Of a DNA stretch of 64,000 nucleotides, positions 1-7,775 are shown piece after piece. The notes beneath the pieces were generated by a model, which saw nothing but the letters and a program-made list of their open reading frames with translations, did no database searches and was not told the origin of the DNA. The DNA is from Candidatus Villigracilis proximus. GTDB lineage: Bacteria > Chloroflexota > Anaerolineae > Anaerolineales > Villigracilaceae. Made by a program: the position numbers and the translations under genes. Every line of letters starts with the position of its first letter. Position 1 is the stretch's first letter. The stretch covers positions 62,001 through 126,000 of the forward strand of contig JADKBB010000002.1 of the NCBI GenBank assembly GCA_016715195.1, read 5' to 3'.

Positions 1-441
1 CGCCGCAACGGGCCGACCGTGTTGGCGCTTACTCGTCAAAATCTGGCGACGATGGACACTGTGGCACAGGTTGAAAAAGGTGCATACATCGTAAAGGATT
101 TTGGAACGCCTGAAATCATTTTGATGGCTTCCGGCTCGGAAGTTGGTCTTATCCTTGAGTCTGCACAAAAACTTGCGGACGAAGGAAAAGGTGTGCGTGT
201 GGTTTCCTTCCCGAGTTGGGAACTGTTCGAGAAACAGGATGAAGCCTATCGTGAGTCTGTGTTGCCGAAAAACATTCAGAAGAGACTCGCTGTCGAAGCG
301 GGAGCAGGCATCGGCTGGGAACGATACGCGAAGTCTGTCATCAGCATTGAGCGCTATGGCGCATCCGCTCCGGCGAAGATCATCTTTGAAAAACTTGGTT
401 TCACGGTTGAAAATGTGATCGCAAAGGTGAAAGAACTTTAA
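1..441 (+). CDS. tkt: Transketolase, C-terminal fragment (cut by window edge)
   Basis: This is the carboxy-terminal end of transketolase; the frame is open from base 1, so the GTG at 19 is internal. The enzyme moves two-carbon ketol units between sugar phosphates in the non-oxidative pentose phosphate pathway, with thiamine diphosphate. The 146 visible residues start in the conserved LALTRQNL stretch and cover the C-terminal domain (MASGSEVGLILESAQ, then VVSFPSWELFEKQ, ending GFTVENVIAKVKEL), about the last fifth of a usual 650-residue protein. It sits directly upstream of rpiB and the transaldolase/isomerase gene, which fits one sugar-phosphate operon. A perfect hairpin follows the stop codon. 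Identity is secure; the catalytic N-terminal part lies outside the window. Confidence 0.95.
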   Translation, partial: RRNGPTVLALTRQNLATMDTVAQVEKGAYIVKDFGTPEIILMASGSEVGLILESAQKLADEGKGVRVVSFPSWELFEKQDEAYRESVLPKNIQKRLAVEAGAGIGWERYAKSVISIERYGASAPAKIIFEKLGFTVENVIAKVKEL

Positions 442-447
442 TTAATC

Positions 448-481
448 AGACCCTAAAGGTCTCAAGAGACCTTTAGGGTCT
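448..481 (+). terminator. Perfect hairpin between transketolase and rpiB
   Basis: A 16-base arm AGACCCTAAAGGTCTC is followed after two bases by its exact reverse complement. No T tract follows, and the ribosome-binding site of rpiB (GGAG at 485-488) starts right after it. It may be an attenuator or an mRNA-processing stem inside the operon rather than a full terminator. Confidence 0.6.
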
Positions 482-492
482 GTTGGAGTATT

Positions 493-948
493 ATGAAAAT
501 TGCAGTTGGCTGTGACCACGGCGGATTTCCGTTGAAAGAAGTTGTGATCGAATCGGTGAAGGCCGCCGGACATGAAGTGATCGATGTGGGCACGTATAGC
601 GCGGATGCGGTGGACTTCCCTGATTTCACAAAAAAAGTTGGTGAGAAGATTCAAAATGATGAATCCGAGCGCGGAATTTTAATTTGCGGTTCGGGTATTG
701 GCGCTTCGATCGCGGCAAATAAAATGAGAGGTATTTATGCTTCGATCTGTCATGATACATATTCTGCAGCGCAGGGTGTGCAGCATGATGCGATGAATGT
801 GTTGTGCCTTGGCGGACGTGTGATCGGCCCCGAGTTGGTAAAGGTTTTAATACCCGCGTTTTTAAACGCGCGTTATCAAGGGGATGATGCCGGCGGGGAA
901 AGACTCGCGCAAGGCGTGTCAAAAAATAAAGGCATTGGAAAAAGATAA
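493..948 (+). CDS. rpiB: Ribose-5-phosphate isomerase B
   Basis: RpiB interconverts ribose 5-phosphate and ribulose 5-phosphate in the pentose phosphate pathway. The 151-residue length and the motifs are those of the RpiB/LacAB family: GCDHGG at residues 6-11, the catalytic cysteine C65 in ILICGSGIGASIAANK, and HDTYSAAQGVQHDAMNVLCLGGRVIG in two parts around residues 87-112. The ATG at 493 has GGAG seven bases upstream. It lies between transketolase and the transaldolase/glucose-6-phosphate isomerase gene, so it probably belongs to the same unit. The C-terminal KNKGIGKR tail is basic and not conserved. Confidence is high. Confidence 0.96.
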   Translation: MKIAVGCDHGGFPLKEVVIESVKAAGHEVIDVGTYSADAVDFPDFTKKVGEKIQNDESERGILICGSGIGASIAANKMRGIYASICHDTYSAAQGVQHDAMNVLCLGGRVIGPELVKVLIPAFLNARYQGDDAGGERLAQGVSKNKGIGKR

Positions 949-999
949 TTAAAACGTTGGGCAGTAATGCATCAAGGCGTTATTTTTTATAAAGTCAGA

Positions 1000-1627
1000 A
1001 TGACCCCATTCAAAAACTTACATCCCTTGGACAATCCCTCTGGTACGATAACATTCAGAGAAAACTCCTCGAAAACGGCGAACTGAAAGCCATGATCGAA
1101 CGCGGCGATATTCGCGGTGTCACTTCCAACCCGACTATTTTTCAAAATGCAATTGCCAAAACAAATGATTACGATGCCGCGTTAATTCCGCTGGCGTGGT
1201 CTGGTTGGGATGCTGAAAAGATCTTTTGGCAGCTCGCGATCGAAGATATTCAGGAAGCCTGCGATCTCTTTCGTCCGTTGTATGATGAGACAAAAGGCGG
1301 CGATGGCTACGTGAGTCTTGAAGTCAGCCCGTATCTTGCAAACGAAACTGAAGCTACTGCGAAGCAAGCCAAAGAACTTTGGGAACGCGTCAACCGCCCG
1401 AACTTGATGGTGAAAATCCCCGCCACAAAAGCCGGCATTCCCGCCATTCGTCAAACCATCGCGGCTGGGATCAATGTCAACGTGACGTTGATCTTCTCGC
1501 TCGAACGTTATGCCGAAGTGATGGATGCTTATCTTTCAGGTCTTGAAGATCGCGTCGCTGCAAATGAACCGATCAATATGATCGCCTCGGTTGCATCTTT
1601 CTTTGTCTCGCGGGTGGATACAAAAAA
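1000..1627 (+). CDS. tal: Transaldolase part of a bifunctional transaldolase/glucose-6-phosphate isomerase (frameshifted)
   Basis: This is the N-terminal two-thirds of a transaldolase, which transfers dihydroxyacetone units between sugar phosphates through a Schiff-base lysine. Seen: SLGQSLWYDNIQRKLLENGE encoded from about 1023, then IERGDIRGVTSNPTIFQNAI, the lysine region NLMVKIPATKAG, and NVNVTLIFSLERY. The likely start is ATG 1000, reading MTPFKNLHPL, but that frame is lost near 1022-1026, where one missing base would restore it. A second break lies at the A6 run 1622-1627, after which the protein continues in another frame (next entry). The longest uninterrupted frame here begins at ATG 1092. 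Both breaks are single-base and look like sequencing error or recent mutation. Family identity is clear. Confidence 0.88.
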
Positions 1628-3682
1628 GTCGATCCGCGCCTTCCAAAAGATTCTGCGTTGCTCGGCAAGGCCGCGATTGCAAATGCAAAACTTGCTTATC
1701 ATGCCTTTGAAGAAACTTTTACCTCTGCGCGTTTCGCAACGATCAAGGCTCGCTTCAGCGCCCGTGTACAGCGTCCGCTTTGGGCTTCGACCGGCACGAA
1801 GAATCCTGCATACTCAGACACAATTTATGTTGACAGCCTGATCGGTCCCGATACCGTCAACACGGTTCCGCCCGCCACGCTTGATGCTTTCCGCGATCAT
1901 GGCAATGCCGCCGTCACCATCACCCGCGGACTTGACGAATCAAAGTCACAGCTTGCTGAGCTTGAGTCTGCTGGCGTTTCCATGAATCAGGTCACTGATG
2001 AATTGGAAGCGGAAGGTGTTAAATCTTTTGCCGATGCATTCAAAGTGCTCCTTGATGTTGTGGATGAAAGAAGGAAGAGCGCCGTTTCATCCATTAACCC
2101 TTTGGCTGATTCTGTCGCCAAACGTTTATCCACGCTGGAAGCGGACTCTGTCGCCGCTCGTGTCTGGTCACACGACCCCACACTCTGGGCTGACGATGAA
2201 GCCGGCCAAACCGAAGTTAAGATCCGCCTGGGTTGGCTGCATTCCATTGAAGATGCGCGCACCCGCCTCGATGGATATTTATCTTTTGCAAAACAAATTC
2301 ACGAAGAAGGCATTGACCGTGTGCTCGTGATCGGCATGGGTGGTTCATCCTTGACTGCTGAAGTATTGAGCTCGTTACTGGCTGCTGCCAATATCGAAGC
2401 AAAATTAAGCCTCGCCATTCTTGATTCGACTGATTCTGAGCAGGTTGCTCTGGCTGCGAAAAATTATCCGCCGGAGAAGTCATTGTATATTCTCGCGAGT
2501 AAATCAGGCGGAACAGCCGAACTGCTGGCTGCGTTTGATTATTTCTGGGAATTAAGCAAAGGCAACGGTTCGCGCTTTATGGTCACAACCGATGCCGGCA
2601 CTTCTCTTGAGAAACTCGCCAAAGACCGCGGATTTAGAAAAGTGTTCAACGCTGACCCCAACGTGGGCGGACGTTTCTCCGCATTGACCGATTTTGGTCT
2701 TGTCCCTGCGGCTTTGCTCGGCATGGATATTCCCAAGTTGTTGAATTCGGCTGAGAAGGTAAAGAAAGTTTCAACTGATGTTCATAGCGCCGGTTTTGCA
2801 CTGGGCGCTCTACTCGCTGAGTCTGCTCTCGCAGGCAGAGACAAGCTGACCGTTATAAGCGATGCGCCTGTATCCGCATTTGCGGGATGGGTCGAGCAGG
2901 TCATCGCTGAGTCCAGCGGTAAACATGGCAAGGGAATGCTTCCTGTTCCGCTCGAGCCGCTTGCTACGCCTGAGATGTATGGCAATGACCGCTTGTTTGT
3001 GTATCTGCGTCAGACCGGTGAATTTGATGGCAATGTGACCGCGCTTAGAAATGCCGGTTTCCCTGTGATTGAATTCCCGTTCATGAGCCCGTATGATGTG
3101 GGCGCAGAATTCTTCCGTTGGGAGATCGCGGTTTCGATCATGTGTCATATTCTCGGCATCAATGCGTTTGACCAGCCCGATGTGCAGGATAGCAAGTTGC
3201 GCACGATTGCGAAGATCACTGATTTTCAAAAGACCGGCAAACTGGCCGATGTGGACCTGGTAAATATCAACGATGTGAAAGCCGCATTGAACGCTTTTGT
3301 TTCAGGTGCGCAGACGGGTGAATTCTTCACCATCAATGCTTATGTTCCGCGCAACAAGGAAACTTTGGATGCGCTGCAATCTTTGCGTGTTGCGATCCGT
3401 GAAAAGACAAAATGTGCTGTCTCTGCGGGCTTTGGTCCGCGCTTCCAACATTCCACGGGACAGTTCCATAAGGGCGGCCCAAACAAGGGATTGTTCATTC
3501 AGGTTGTGTACGATGCACAGAATGACATGGAAATCCCGACACAGGGCATGAGCTTTGGCACGTTAATCCGCGCGCAAGCTTTGGGTGATTACGAAGCGCT
3601 GGTCGCTGCTGGCCGGCGGACTTTGCGAGTCTTGCTTTCCTCGCCCGCTGACTTGTCTAAGCTGGTGGATGCTCTGCAATGA
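1628..3682 (+). CDS. pgi: Transaldolase C-terminus fused to glucose-6-phosphate isomerase
   Basis: This continues the previous entry after the A6 break: VDPRLPKDSALLGKAAIANA and RVQRPLWASTGTKNPAYSD finish the transaldolase, and a phosphoglucose isomerase follows in the same frame. The isomerase part interconverts glucose 6-phosphate and fructose 6-phosphate. Its SIS-type core shows VLVIGMGGSSLTAEVL and LYILASKSGGTAELL, and it ends ALGDYEALVAAGRRTLRVLL. Such tal-pgi fusions of about 900-950 residues are known in Chloroflexota and cyanobacteria, and here they would couple glycolysis to the pentose phosphate pathway. The first in-frame ATG-like codon after the break is at 1658. The stop overlaps the start of the pterin dehydratase gene (ATGA at 3679-3682), implying translational coupling. 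Confidence 0.93.
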   Translation, partial: VDPRLPKDSALLGKAAIANAKLAYHAFEETFTSARFATIKARFSARVQRPLWASTGTKNPAYSDTIYVDSLIGPDTVNTVPPATLDAFRDHGNAAVTITRGLDESKSQLAELESAGVSMNQVTDELEAEGVKSFADAFKVLLDVVDERRKSAVSSINPLADSVAKRLSTLEADSVAARVWSHDPTLWADDEAGQTEVKIRLGWLHSIEDARTRLDGYLSFAKQIHEEGIDRVLVIGMGGSSLTAEVLSSLLAAANIEAKLSLAILDSTDSEQVALAAKNYPPEKSLYILASKSGGTAELLAAFDYFWELSKGNGSRFMVTTDAGTSLEKLAKDRGFRKVFNADPNVGGRFSALTDFGLVPAALLGMDIPKLLNSAEKVKKVSTDVHSAGFALGALLAESALAGRDKLTVISDAPVSAFAGWVEQVIAESSGKHGKGMLPVPLEPLATPEMYGNDRLFVYLRQTGEFDGNVTALRNAGFPVIEFPFMSPYDVGAEFFRWEIAVSIMCHILGINAFDQPDVQDSKLRTIAKITDFQKTGKLADVDLVNINDVKAALNAFVSGAQTGEFFTINAYVPRNKETLDALQSLRVAIREKTKCAVSAGFGPRFQHSTGQFHKGGPNKGLFIQVVYDAQNDMEIPTQGMSFGTLIRAQALGDYEALVAAGRRTLRVLLSSPADLSKLVDALQ

Positions 3683-4017
3683 AAAACCTTGCGGCTGGTC
3701 AATGTGTTGCCTGCCGCGCTGGCGAGCCGACTTTGACCGATACTGAGATCGAAGATTTGTTGTTGCATGTCATTGGTTGGCAGGTGAAAGAAGTAGACGG
3801 CATAAAACGGCTTGAGAAAGTTTTCAAGCTTAAGAACTTTGTCGAAGCAATTGAGTTCACCAATAAAGTTGGTGTGATCGCCGAAGAGCAGGGACATCAT
3901 CCGCTCATCATCACTGAGTGGGGCAGGGTCACTGTCCAGTGGTGGTCGCATAAGATCAAAGGCCTGCACAATAATGATTTCATCATGGCCGCAAAAACAG
4001 AAGAACGATTTGGATAA
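3679..4017 (+). CDS. phhB: Pterin-4a-carbinolamine dehydratase
   Basis: This 112-residue protein matches the 4a-hydroxytetrahydrobiopterin dehydratase family, which dehydrates carbinolamine pterins formed by aromatic amino acid hydroxylases. The signature EEQGHHPLIITEWGRVTV is followed by WWSHKIKGLHNNDFIMAAKTE, containing the paired histidines and the conserved tryptophan and aspartate. An N-terminal CVACRAGEP segment is common in bacterial members. The start overlaps the stop of the isomerase gene by four bases. No pterin-dependent hydroxylase is seen nearby, so the substrate in this organism is open; such proteins also take part in molybdopterin-related metabolism. It ends just before a bidirectional terminator. 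Confidence 0.93.
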   Translation: MKNLAAGQCVACRAGEPTLTDTEIEDLLLHVIGWQVKEVDGIKRLEKVFKLKNFVEAIEFTNKVGVIAEEQGHHPLIITEWGRVTVQWWSHKIKGLHNNDFIMAAKTEERFG

Positions 4018-4020
4018 AAT

Positions 4021-4046
4021 AAAAACGACCCGCAAGGGTCGTTTTT
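4021..4046. terminator. Bidirectional rho-independent terminator
   Basis: AAAAACGACCC, a GCAA loop and GGGTCGTTTTT form an 11-base perfect stem with A and T tracts on both sides. It separates the convergent pterin dehydratase and alpha-galactosidase genes and can serve both. Confidence 0.9.
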
Positions 4047-4048
4047 AT

Positions 4049-5611
4049 TTACAGGCTGTTTCTTCTTTTTCTTAGAGCACGATCATCAAGCATTCTGAAA
4101 AAATGTAATACGATGTGTCTATCACCCAGCCATGCCAGAAGAGATGCGAATAAACCGAGTAATCCCGTTTTTGCTGCTGGCAGTGAAAGCGCCGGAGTGA
4201 AGTCCACTTTGCGTTCATTGATCTGGAAAGTGTATCTGCCTGTTTGTTTTATGACCGGATTTGAATTAAGAAATAAACGCAATTCATCCATCTCGTTTTT
4301 TGTCATCCACTGCGGCAGATCAGAAGTGGCTTTGAATTTGCAAACATAAGCCAGATCTTGCAAAAGATTTTTTTGTTCTGTTGTCAGTGAGTTTTCTTTT
4401 GATTCAAAGTAGGCTACATCGGGGTCAATGTGCAGCAATGATCCCAGCCACAATCTATGGATCACAGTGCGGATTGCATTCTTGGTTTCAGGGGTTGATG
4501 GATTGTAAAGCAGGTGGGCGTTGCGATAATTTTCCCATTCAAACGAAACATCAGGGCCGATGCGAATTGCATCGCACATGCCGATCGCTGGAAGAATCGG
4601 TGTGCCGCAGGTCAGGAAGAATGCGTCACTTCCCATGGCCTCGCGCAGCACTTGCAGACATTCGCGATACGCAGCTTCACGCGGCATATTCTTATGTCGT
4701 TTGCCTTGCAGCGCGCCCGCGTATAGGAAGTCAAGTTTGAGATAGTCAAAGCCCCAGGCGCGGACCTGCTTCATAAGGGCAACCAGCCACGAGATTACGT
4801 CAGGATGCGTGGTGTCGAGGGCGTATAACTGTTCGTTCCAGTTAAATCCGGCTGAGACGAAATGTCCGCGCTCATCGCGTAAAAACCAATCTGAATGCTG
4901 TTGAAAAAGTTTTGAAGATTTCACTGCGAGCAAAGGCGCGAGCCATAATCCCGCTTTTCTGTTGGTTGATTTTATTTTATCCGCCAGCGCCTGCATGCCC
5001 GATGGAAATTTTTGATTCACGTCCCAATCGCCAACTTTCATCTGCCAGCCATCGTCCACTTGCAGCACATCAAAAGGCTGGTCGCCGATCATGTCAAACG
5101 TTTTATAAAGGATCTCTTCATCGATCGCTGTATACAGGCTGTACCACGAACACCAGATGCGCGGCGCTTCTTTTTTATTTAATTTTCCAAGGCGGATTCC
5201 CAACTGTTCGGCATATTCAGCAAAGACGACATCTTCCTGTCCGAAGGCAGTGAACCACTCTCCATCATCCGCATCAAACCTACCCGACAACTGATTCTCG
5301 ACGAGATGCACGTGCGCATCTGTTGAAAGCGCGCCGAGCAAAAGAATGTTGCCGTCTTCAAACTCCACCGCGCCCAGCCATGAACCATTTGGGTTTTGAT
5401 CATTCACGTATTCGGCGTTCACTTGCAATGGATGAAAGATGGCGGGCTTCTGGACAGGGATAAAACCCAGATCAGTCCACGACGCCAGTGACCATGATTG
5501 CCAGCCGTGGCGATAATATTTTATATGTGTTGACGTAAACTCGATTGCCAATTCTCTGGCTTTGATGATCTTTGATTTATTTTGAATTTCACTTAGTTGA
5601 ATGGATATCAT
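4049..5611 (-). CDS. Alpha-galactosidase-type glycoside hydrolase (GH36 family)
   Basis: This 520-residue enzyme has the clan GH-D architecture: an N-terminal beta domain (to about residue 140), a TIM barrel beginning APRIWCSWYSLY, and a short C-terminal domain. The GH36 catalytic residues are visible: nucleophile D294 in YLKLDFLYAG and acid/base D354 in AIRIGPDVS; VLQVDDGWQ (183-190) is also typical. GH36 enzymes hydrolyse terminal alpha-galactosides such as melibiose and raffinose. There is no signal peptide, so it probably acts in the cytoplasm. It is somewhat shorter than long GH36 members (about 700 residues) and closer to the compact bacterial and archaeal group. It is transcribed alone, divergently from the Lrp-type regulator. 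Substrate specificity cannot be read from sequence. Confidence 0.88.
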   Translation of the reverse strand: MISIQLSEIQNKSKIIKARELAIEFTSTHIKYYRHGWQSWSLASWTDLGFIPVQKPAIFHPLQVNAEYVNDQNPNGSWLGAVEFEDGNILLLGALSTDAHVHLVENQLSGRFDADDGEWFTAFGQEDVVFAEYAEQLGIRLGKLNKKEAPRIWCSWYSLYTAIDEEILYKTFDMIGDQPFDVLQVDDGWQMKVGDWDVNQKFPSGMQALADKIKSTNRKAGLWLAPLLAVKSSKLFQQHSDWFLRDERGHFVSAGFNWNEQLYALDTTHPDVISWLVALMKQVRAWGFDYLKLDFLYAGALQGKRHKNMPREAAYRECLQVLREAMGSDAFFLTCGTPILPAIGMCDAIRIGPDVSFEWENYRNAHLLYNPSTPETKNAIRTVIHRLWLGSLLHIDPDVAYFESKENSLTTEQKNLLQDLAYVCKFKATSDLPQWMTKNEMDELRLFLNSNPVIKQTGRYTFQINERKVDFTPALSLPAAKTGLLGLFASLLAWLGDRHIVLHFFRMLDDRALRKRRNSL

Positions 5612-5756
5612 GATCGTGTCTCTTGCTGTAAAAAATTAGTTATCAAATGGAAAGAGCGAGCATAATACTCGAATTAACCTTGATTGGATAGGTGGCATGT
5701 AAATTGGCTCTTGTATGGCTTAGACAACATGTGATATTGGATTTTCCACCTTGCTC

Positions 5757-5785
5757 TTGACGATTAAAACGCCGTAAGGTATAGT
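5757..5785 (+). promoter_or_regulatory. Sigma-70-type promoter for the first Lrp-family gene
   Basis: TTGACG at 5757-5762 and TATAGT at 5780-5785 are separated by exactly 17 bases. Transcription would start near 5792, giving a leader of about 29 bases that contains the GGAAG ribosome-binding site. The rest of 5612-5820 shows no other feature. Confidence 0.68.
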
Positions 5786-5820
5786 TGGCGCGTAAGATTC
5801 GGAAGAGATATGGACTCATT

Positions 5821-6333
5821 ATGTATGAATTCGACAAAACTGACATAAAAATTGTAAATTTACTCCTTGAAGATGGACGAATGTCCGCTTCTGAGATTTC
5901 GCGTCGCATGACGGATATTTCCGAACGTGCGGTGCGTTATCGCATTGACCGTATGATCGACGAAGGCGTGATCCAGATCAGCGCGGTGGTCAACCCCGAA
6001 TCCCTTGGATTTAACATTAAGGCAGATGTCTGGCTGGAAGTTGAGTCTGACCTTATTCTGGATGTGGCGAAAAAGCTGGCTTCCTTTGAAAATGTCACTT
6101 ATGTTGCCTGCGGCATTGGTCAAAACGACATCAGTATTCAGCTTGTGGCAAAAGATACAGCAGAAATTTATTACTTTGTCACAGAAGTGATCCGCAAAGT
6201 TCCGGGGGTGCGCAAGACGACCACGTCCATTGTGCCGATCATTATCAAAGATGTGTATCAGTGGCGGGTTCCGGAAAGAATCGCAAAAGCGATCACTGAA
6301 GGCAAAGCGGCAGTTCAATCAAAGGTTTCGTAA
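5821..6333 (+). CDS. Lrp/AsnC-family transcriptional regulator
   Basis: A 170-residue one-component regulator. Residues 5-60 form the AsnC helix-turn-helix (TDIKIVNLLLEDGRMSASEI, then ERAVRYRIDRMIDEGVI), and residues 70-150 form the RAM/AsnC ligand-binding domain (VTYVACGIGQNDISIQLVAK). ATG 5821 is chosen because a GGAAG site lies upstream and homology begins at once; an in-frame TTG at 5785 falls inside the promoter. The family senses amino acids and controls amino acid and amine metabolism. Its position at the head of the aminotransferase and polyamine genes suggests it regulates them. It resembles the second Lrp-type gene at 17740 only in family-level features. Confidence 0.93.
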   Translation: MYEFDKTDIKIVNLLLEDGRMSASEISRRMTDISERAVRYRIDRMIDEGVIQISAVVNPESLGFNIKADVWLEVESDLILDVAKKLASFENVTYVACGIGQNDISIQLVAKDTAEIYYFVTEVIRKVPGVRKTTTSIVPIIIKDVYQWRVPERIAKAITEGKAAVQSKVS

Positions 6334-6409
6334 GTTATTTGGAAATTCCTGATCGTAGAGTCTTCCAGAGAATTTCCGAAGTCTGTTATTAAATCCCAAA
6401 GGAGAATTT

Positions 6410-7708
6410 ATGTTTGGTCCAAAAACGCAATCATTGCAGAAACGCGCGCAAAAGGTCATACCATTGGGGGTGAATTCCAATTTCCGCTTTTGGGGGGACG
6501 AAATTACGCCTTATGTGGAAAAGGCAAAGGGCGGTTATTTATGGGACGTGGACGGCAGAGAATATATTGATTATCGCATGGCATTTGGCCCTATTATTTT
6601 GGGGCACGCTTATGATGAAGTAGACCAAAAAGTAATCGAAGAAATTCAAAAGGGGATTTTATTTGCCATGACGGGCGAACTGGAAGTGGCCGTGGCAGAG
6701 ATGATCGTGGACATGTCTCCTGCGATCGACATGGTGCGTATGGCTTGCTCTGGCACCGAGGCTACCATGCATGCCATCCGCGTGGCACGCGCTTACACCG
6801 GACGCGACATTATCGTAAAGTTTGAAGGAAATTATCACGGAATGCATGACCATACATTATGGTCAACGTATGCGCCTGTTGAAGCGTATGGAAATCGCCG
6901 CAGCCCGATCCCTGTGGCTGCTTCGTCCGGCATCCCAACCGCCATGCGCGACTTCATCATTGTTTTGCCATTCAATGACTTTGATGGATTTGACCGCGTG
7001 ATGAAATCACATGGCGAGCAGATCGCTGCCGTCATTACGGAGCCTTGTCAGGGAAATTGCGCGGCGATTAATCCGCAGCCCGGCTTTCTTGAGTTGATCC
7101 GTCAGCGCACCGAAGAACACGGCTGTGTTTTTATTCTGGATGAAGTGAAGACGGGCTTTAGAATCGCAAATGGCGGCGCACAGGAATATTACGGCATCAC
7201 ACCGGACCTGGTAACGTATGCCAAGTCCCTTGGCAACGGTTACCCTGTGGCAGCTTTCGGCGGCAAGCGTGAGATCATGTCCATTATTGGTCAGGGTGTG
7301 TCACAAGGCGGCACCTATACAAATAACAAACCGGGTATTGCCGGCGCGTATGCTACATTAAATATTTTGAAGTCCCAGCCTGTTTTAAAAACAATCGAAA
7401 AACGCGGACAACGCCTGATGGACGGCTTGAAGGAAATTTTTGAAGAGAATGATATTCAAGCGGTATTCACCGGATATCCCGCCATGTTTTCTTTTTCATT
7501 CGGCATTGACGCGGTCACCTGTCAACGGGACTGGGCGGTGAGCGATCATGACCTTTATATTGAATTGACTGATAAAGCCATTGCCCGCGGCATCATGCCA
7601 GATCGTGACGCGCGTGAACCATGGTTCCTGTGTTATGAACATACCGACGCCGATATTGATAGAACCCTGCAGATATACGCGGAAATTGCAAAGGAAGTAA
7701 AGAAATAA
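6410..7708 (+). CDS. Class III aminotransferase, glutamate-1-semialdehyde aminomutase-like
   Basis: A 432-residue PLP enzyme of the class III aminotransferase fold. The PLP-binding aspartate is D244 (FILDEVKTGF) and the Schiff-base lysine K272 (YAKSLGNGYP); CSGTEATMHAIRVARAYTGR supplies the phosphate-binding region. The pattern is closest to the HemL-like branch, but the surroundings are amine catabolism rather than haem synthesis, so it is more likely an omega-amine or beta-amino acid transaminase. AAAGGAG lies just upstream of ATG 6410. It follows the Lrp gene by 76 bases and precedes another aminotransferase. Substrate is unknown. Confidence 0.88.
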   Translation: MFGPKTQSLQKRAQKVIPLGVNSNFRFWGDEITPYVEKAKGGYLWDVDGREYIDYRMAFGPIILGHAYDEVDQKVIEEIQKGILFAMTGELEVAVAEMIVDMSPAIDMVRMACSGTEATMHAIRVARAYTGRDIIVKFEGNYHGMHDHTLWSTYAPVEAYGNRRSPIPVAASSGIPTAMRDFIIVLPFNDFDGFDRVMKSHGEQIAAVITEPCQGNCAAINPQPGFLELIRQRTEEHGCVFILDEVKTGFRIANGGAQEYYGITPDLVTYAKSLGNGYPVAAFGGKREIMSIIGQGVSQGGTYTNNKPGIAGAYATLNILKSQPVLKTIEKRGQRLMDGLKEIFEENDIQAVFTGYPAMFSFSFGIDAVTCQRDWAVSDHDLYIELTDKAIARGIMPDRDAREPWFLCYEHTDADIDRTLQIYAEIAKEVKK

Positions 7709-7713
7709 ATTAT

Positions 7714-7756
7714 CAAAGGTCAAAAGTTGAGGGTCGTCAAAGACTTTTGGCCTTTG
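7714..7756 (+). repeat. Intergenic stem-loop between two aminotransferase genes
   Basis: CAAAGGTCAAAAGT pairs with ACTTTTGGCCTTTG (one G:U pair) across a 15-base loop. No T tract follows, so it is more likely an mRNA stabilising or processing element than a terminator. Confidence 0.5.
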
Positions 7757-7775
7757 ACTATAAATAAGGAAAACA

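Noticed and set aside
956..962. GTTGGGC, a possible integron core site near rpiB
   Set aside because: No matching RYYYAAC end or palindrome of attC size lies on either side, so it is taken as chance.
1620..1660. Programmed frameshifting in tal-pgi
   Set aside because: The break is in a plain A6 run in a gene that carries a second unrelated break, and no stimulatory stem-loop or slippery heptamer is evident; indel is simpler.
4113..5253. Plus-strand ORFs opposite the alpha-galactosidase
   Set aside because: They lie antisense to a well-supported gene with catalytic motifs and lack ribosome-binding sites.
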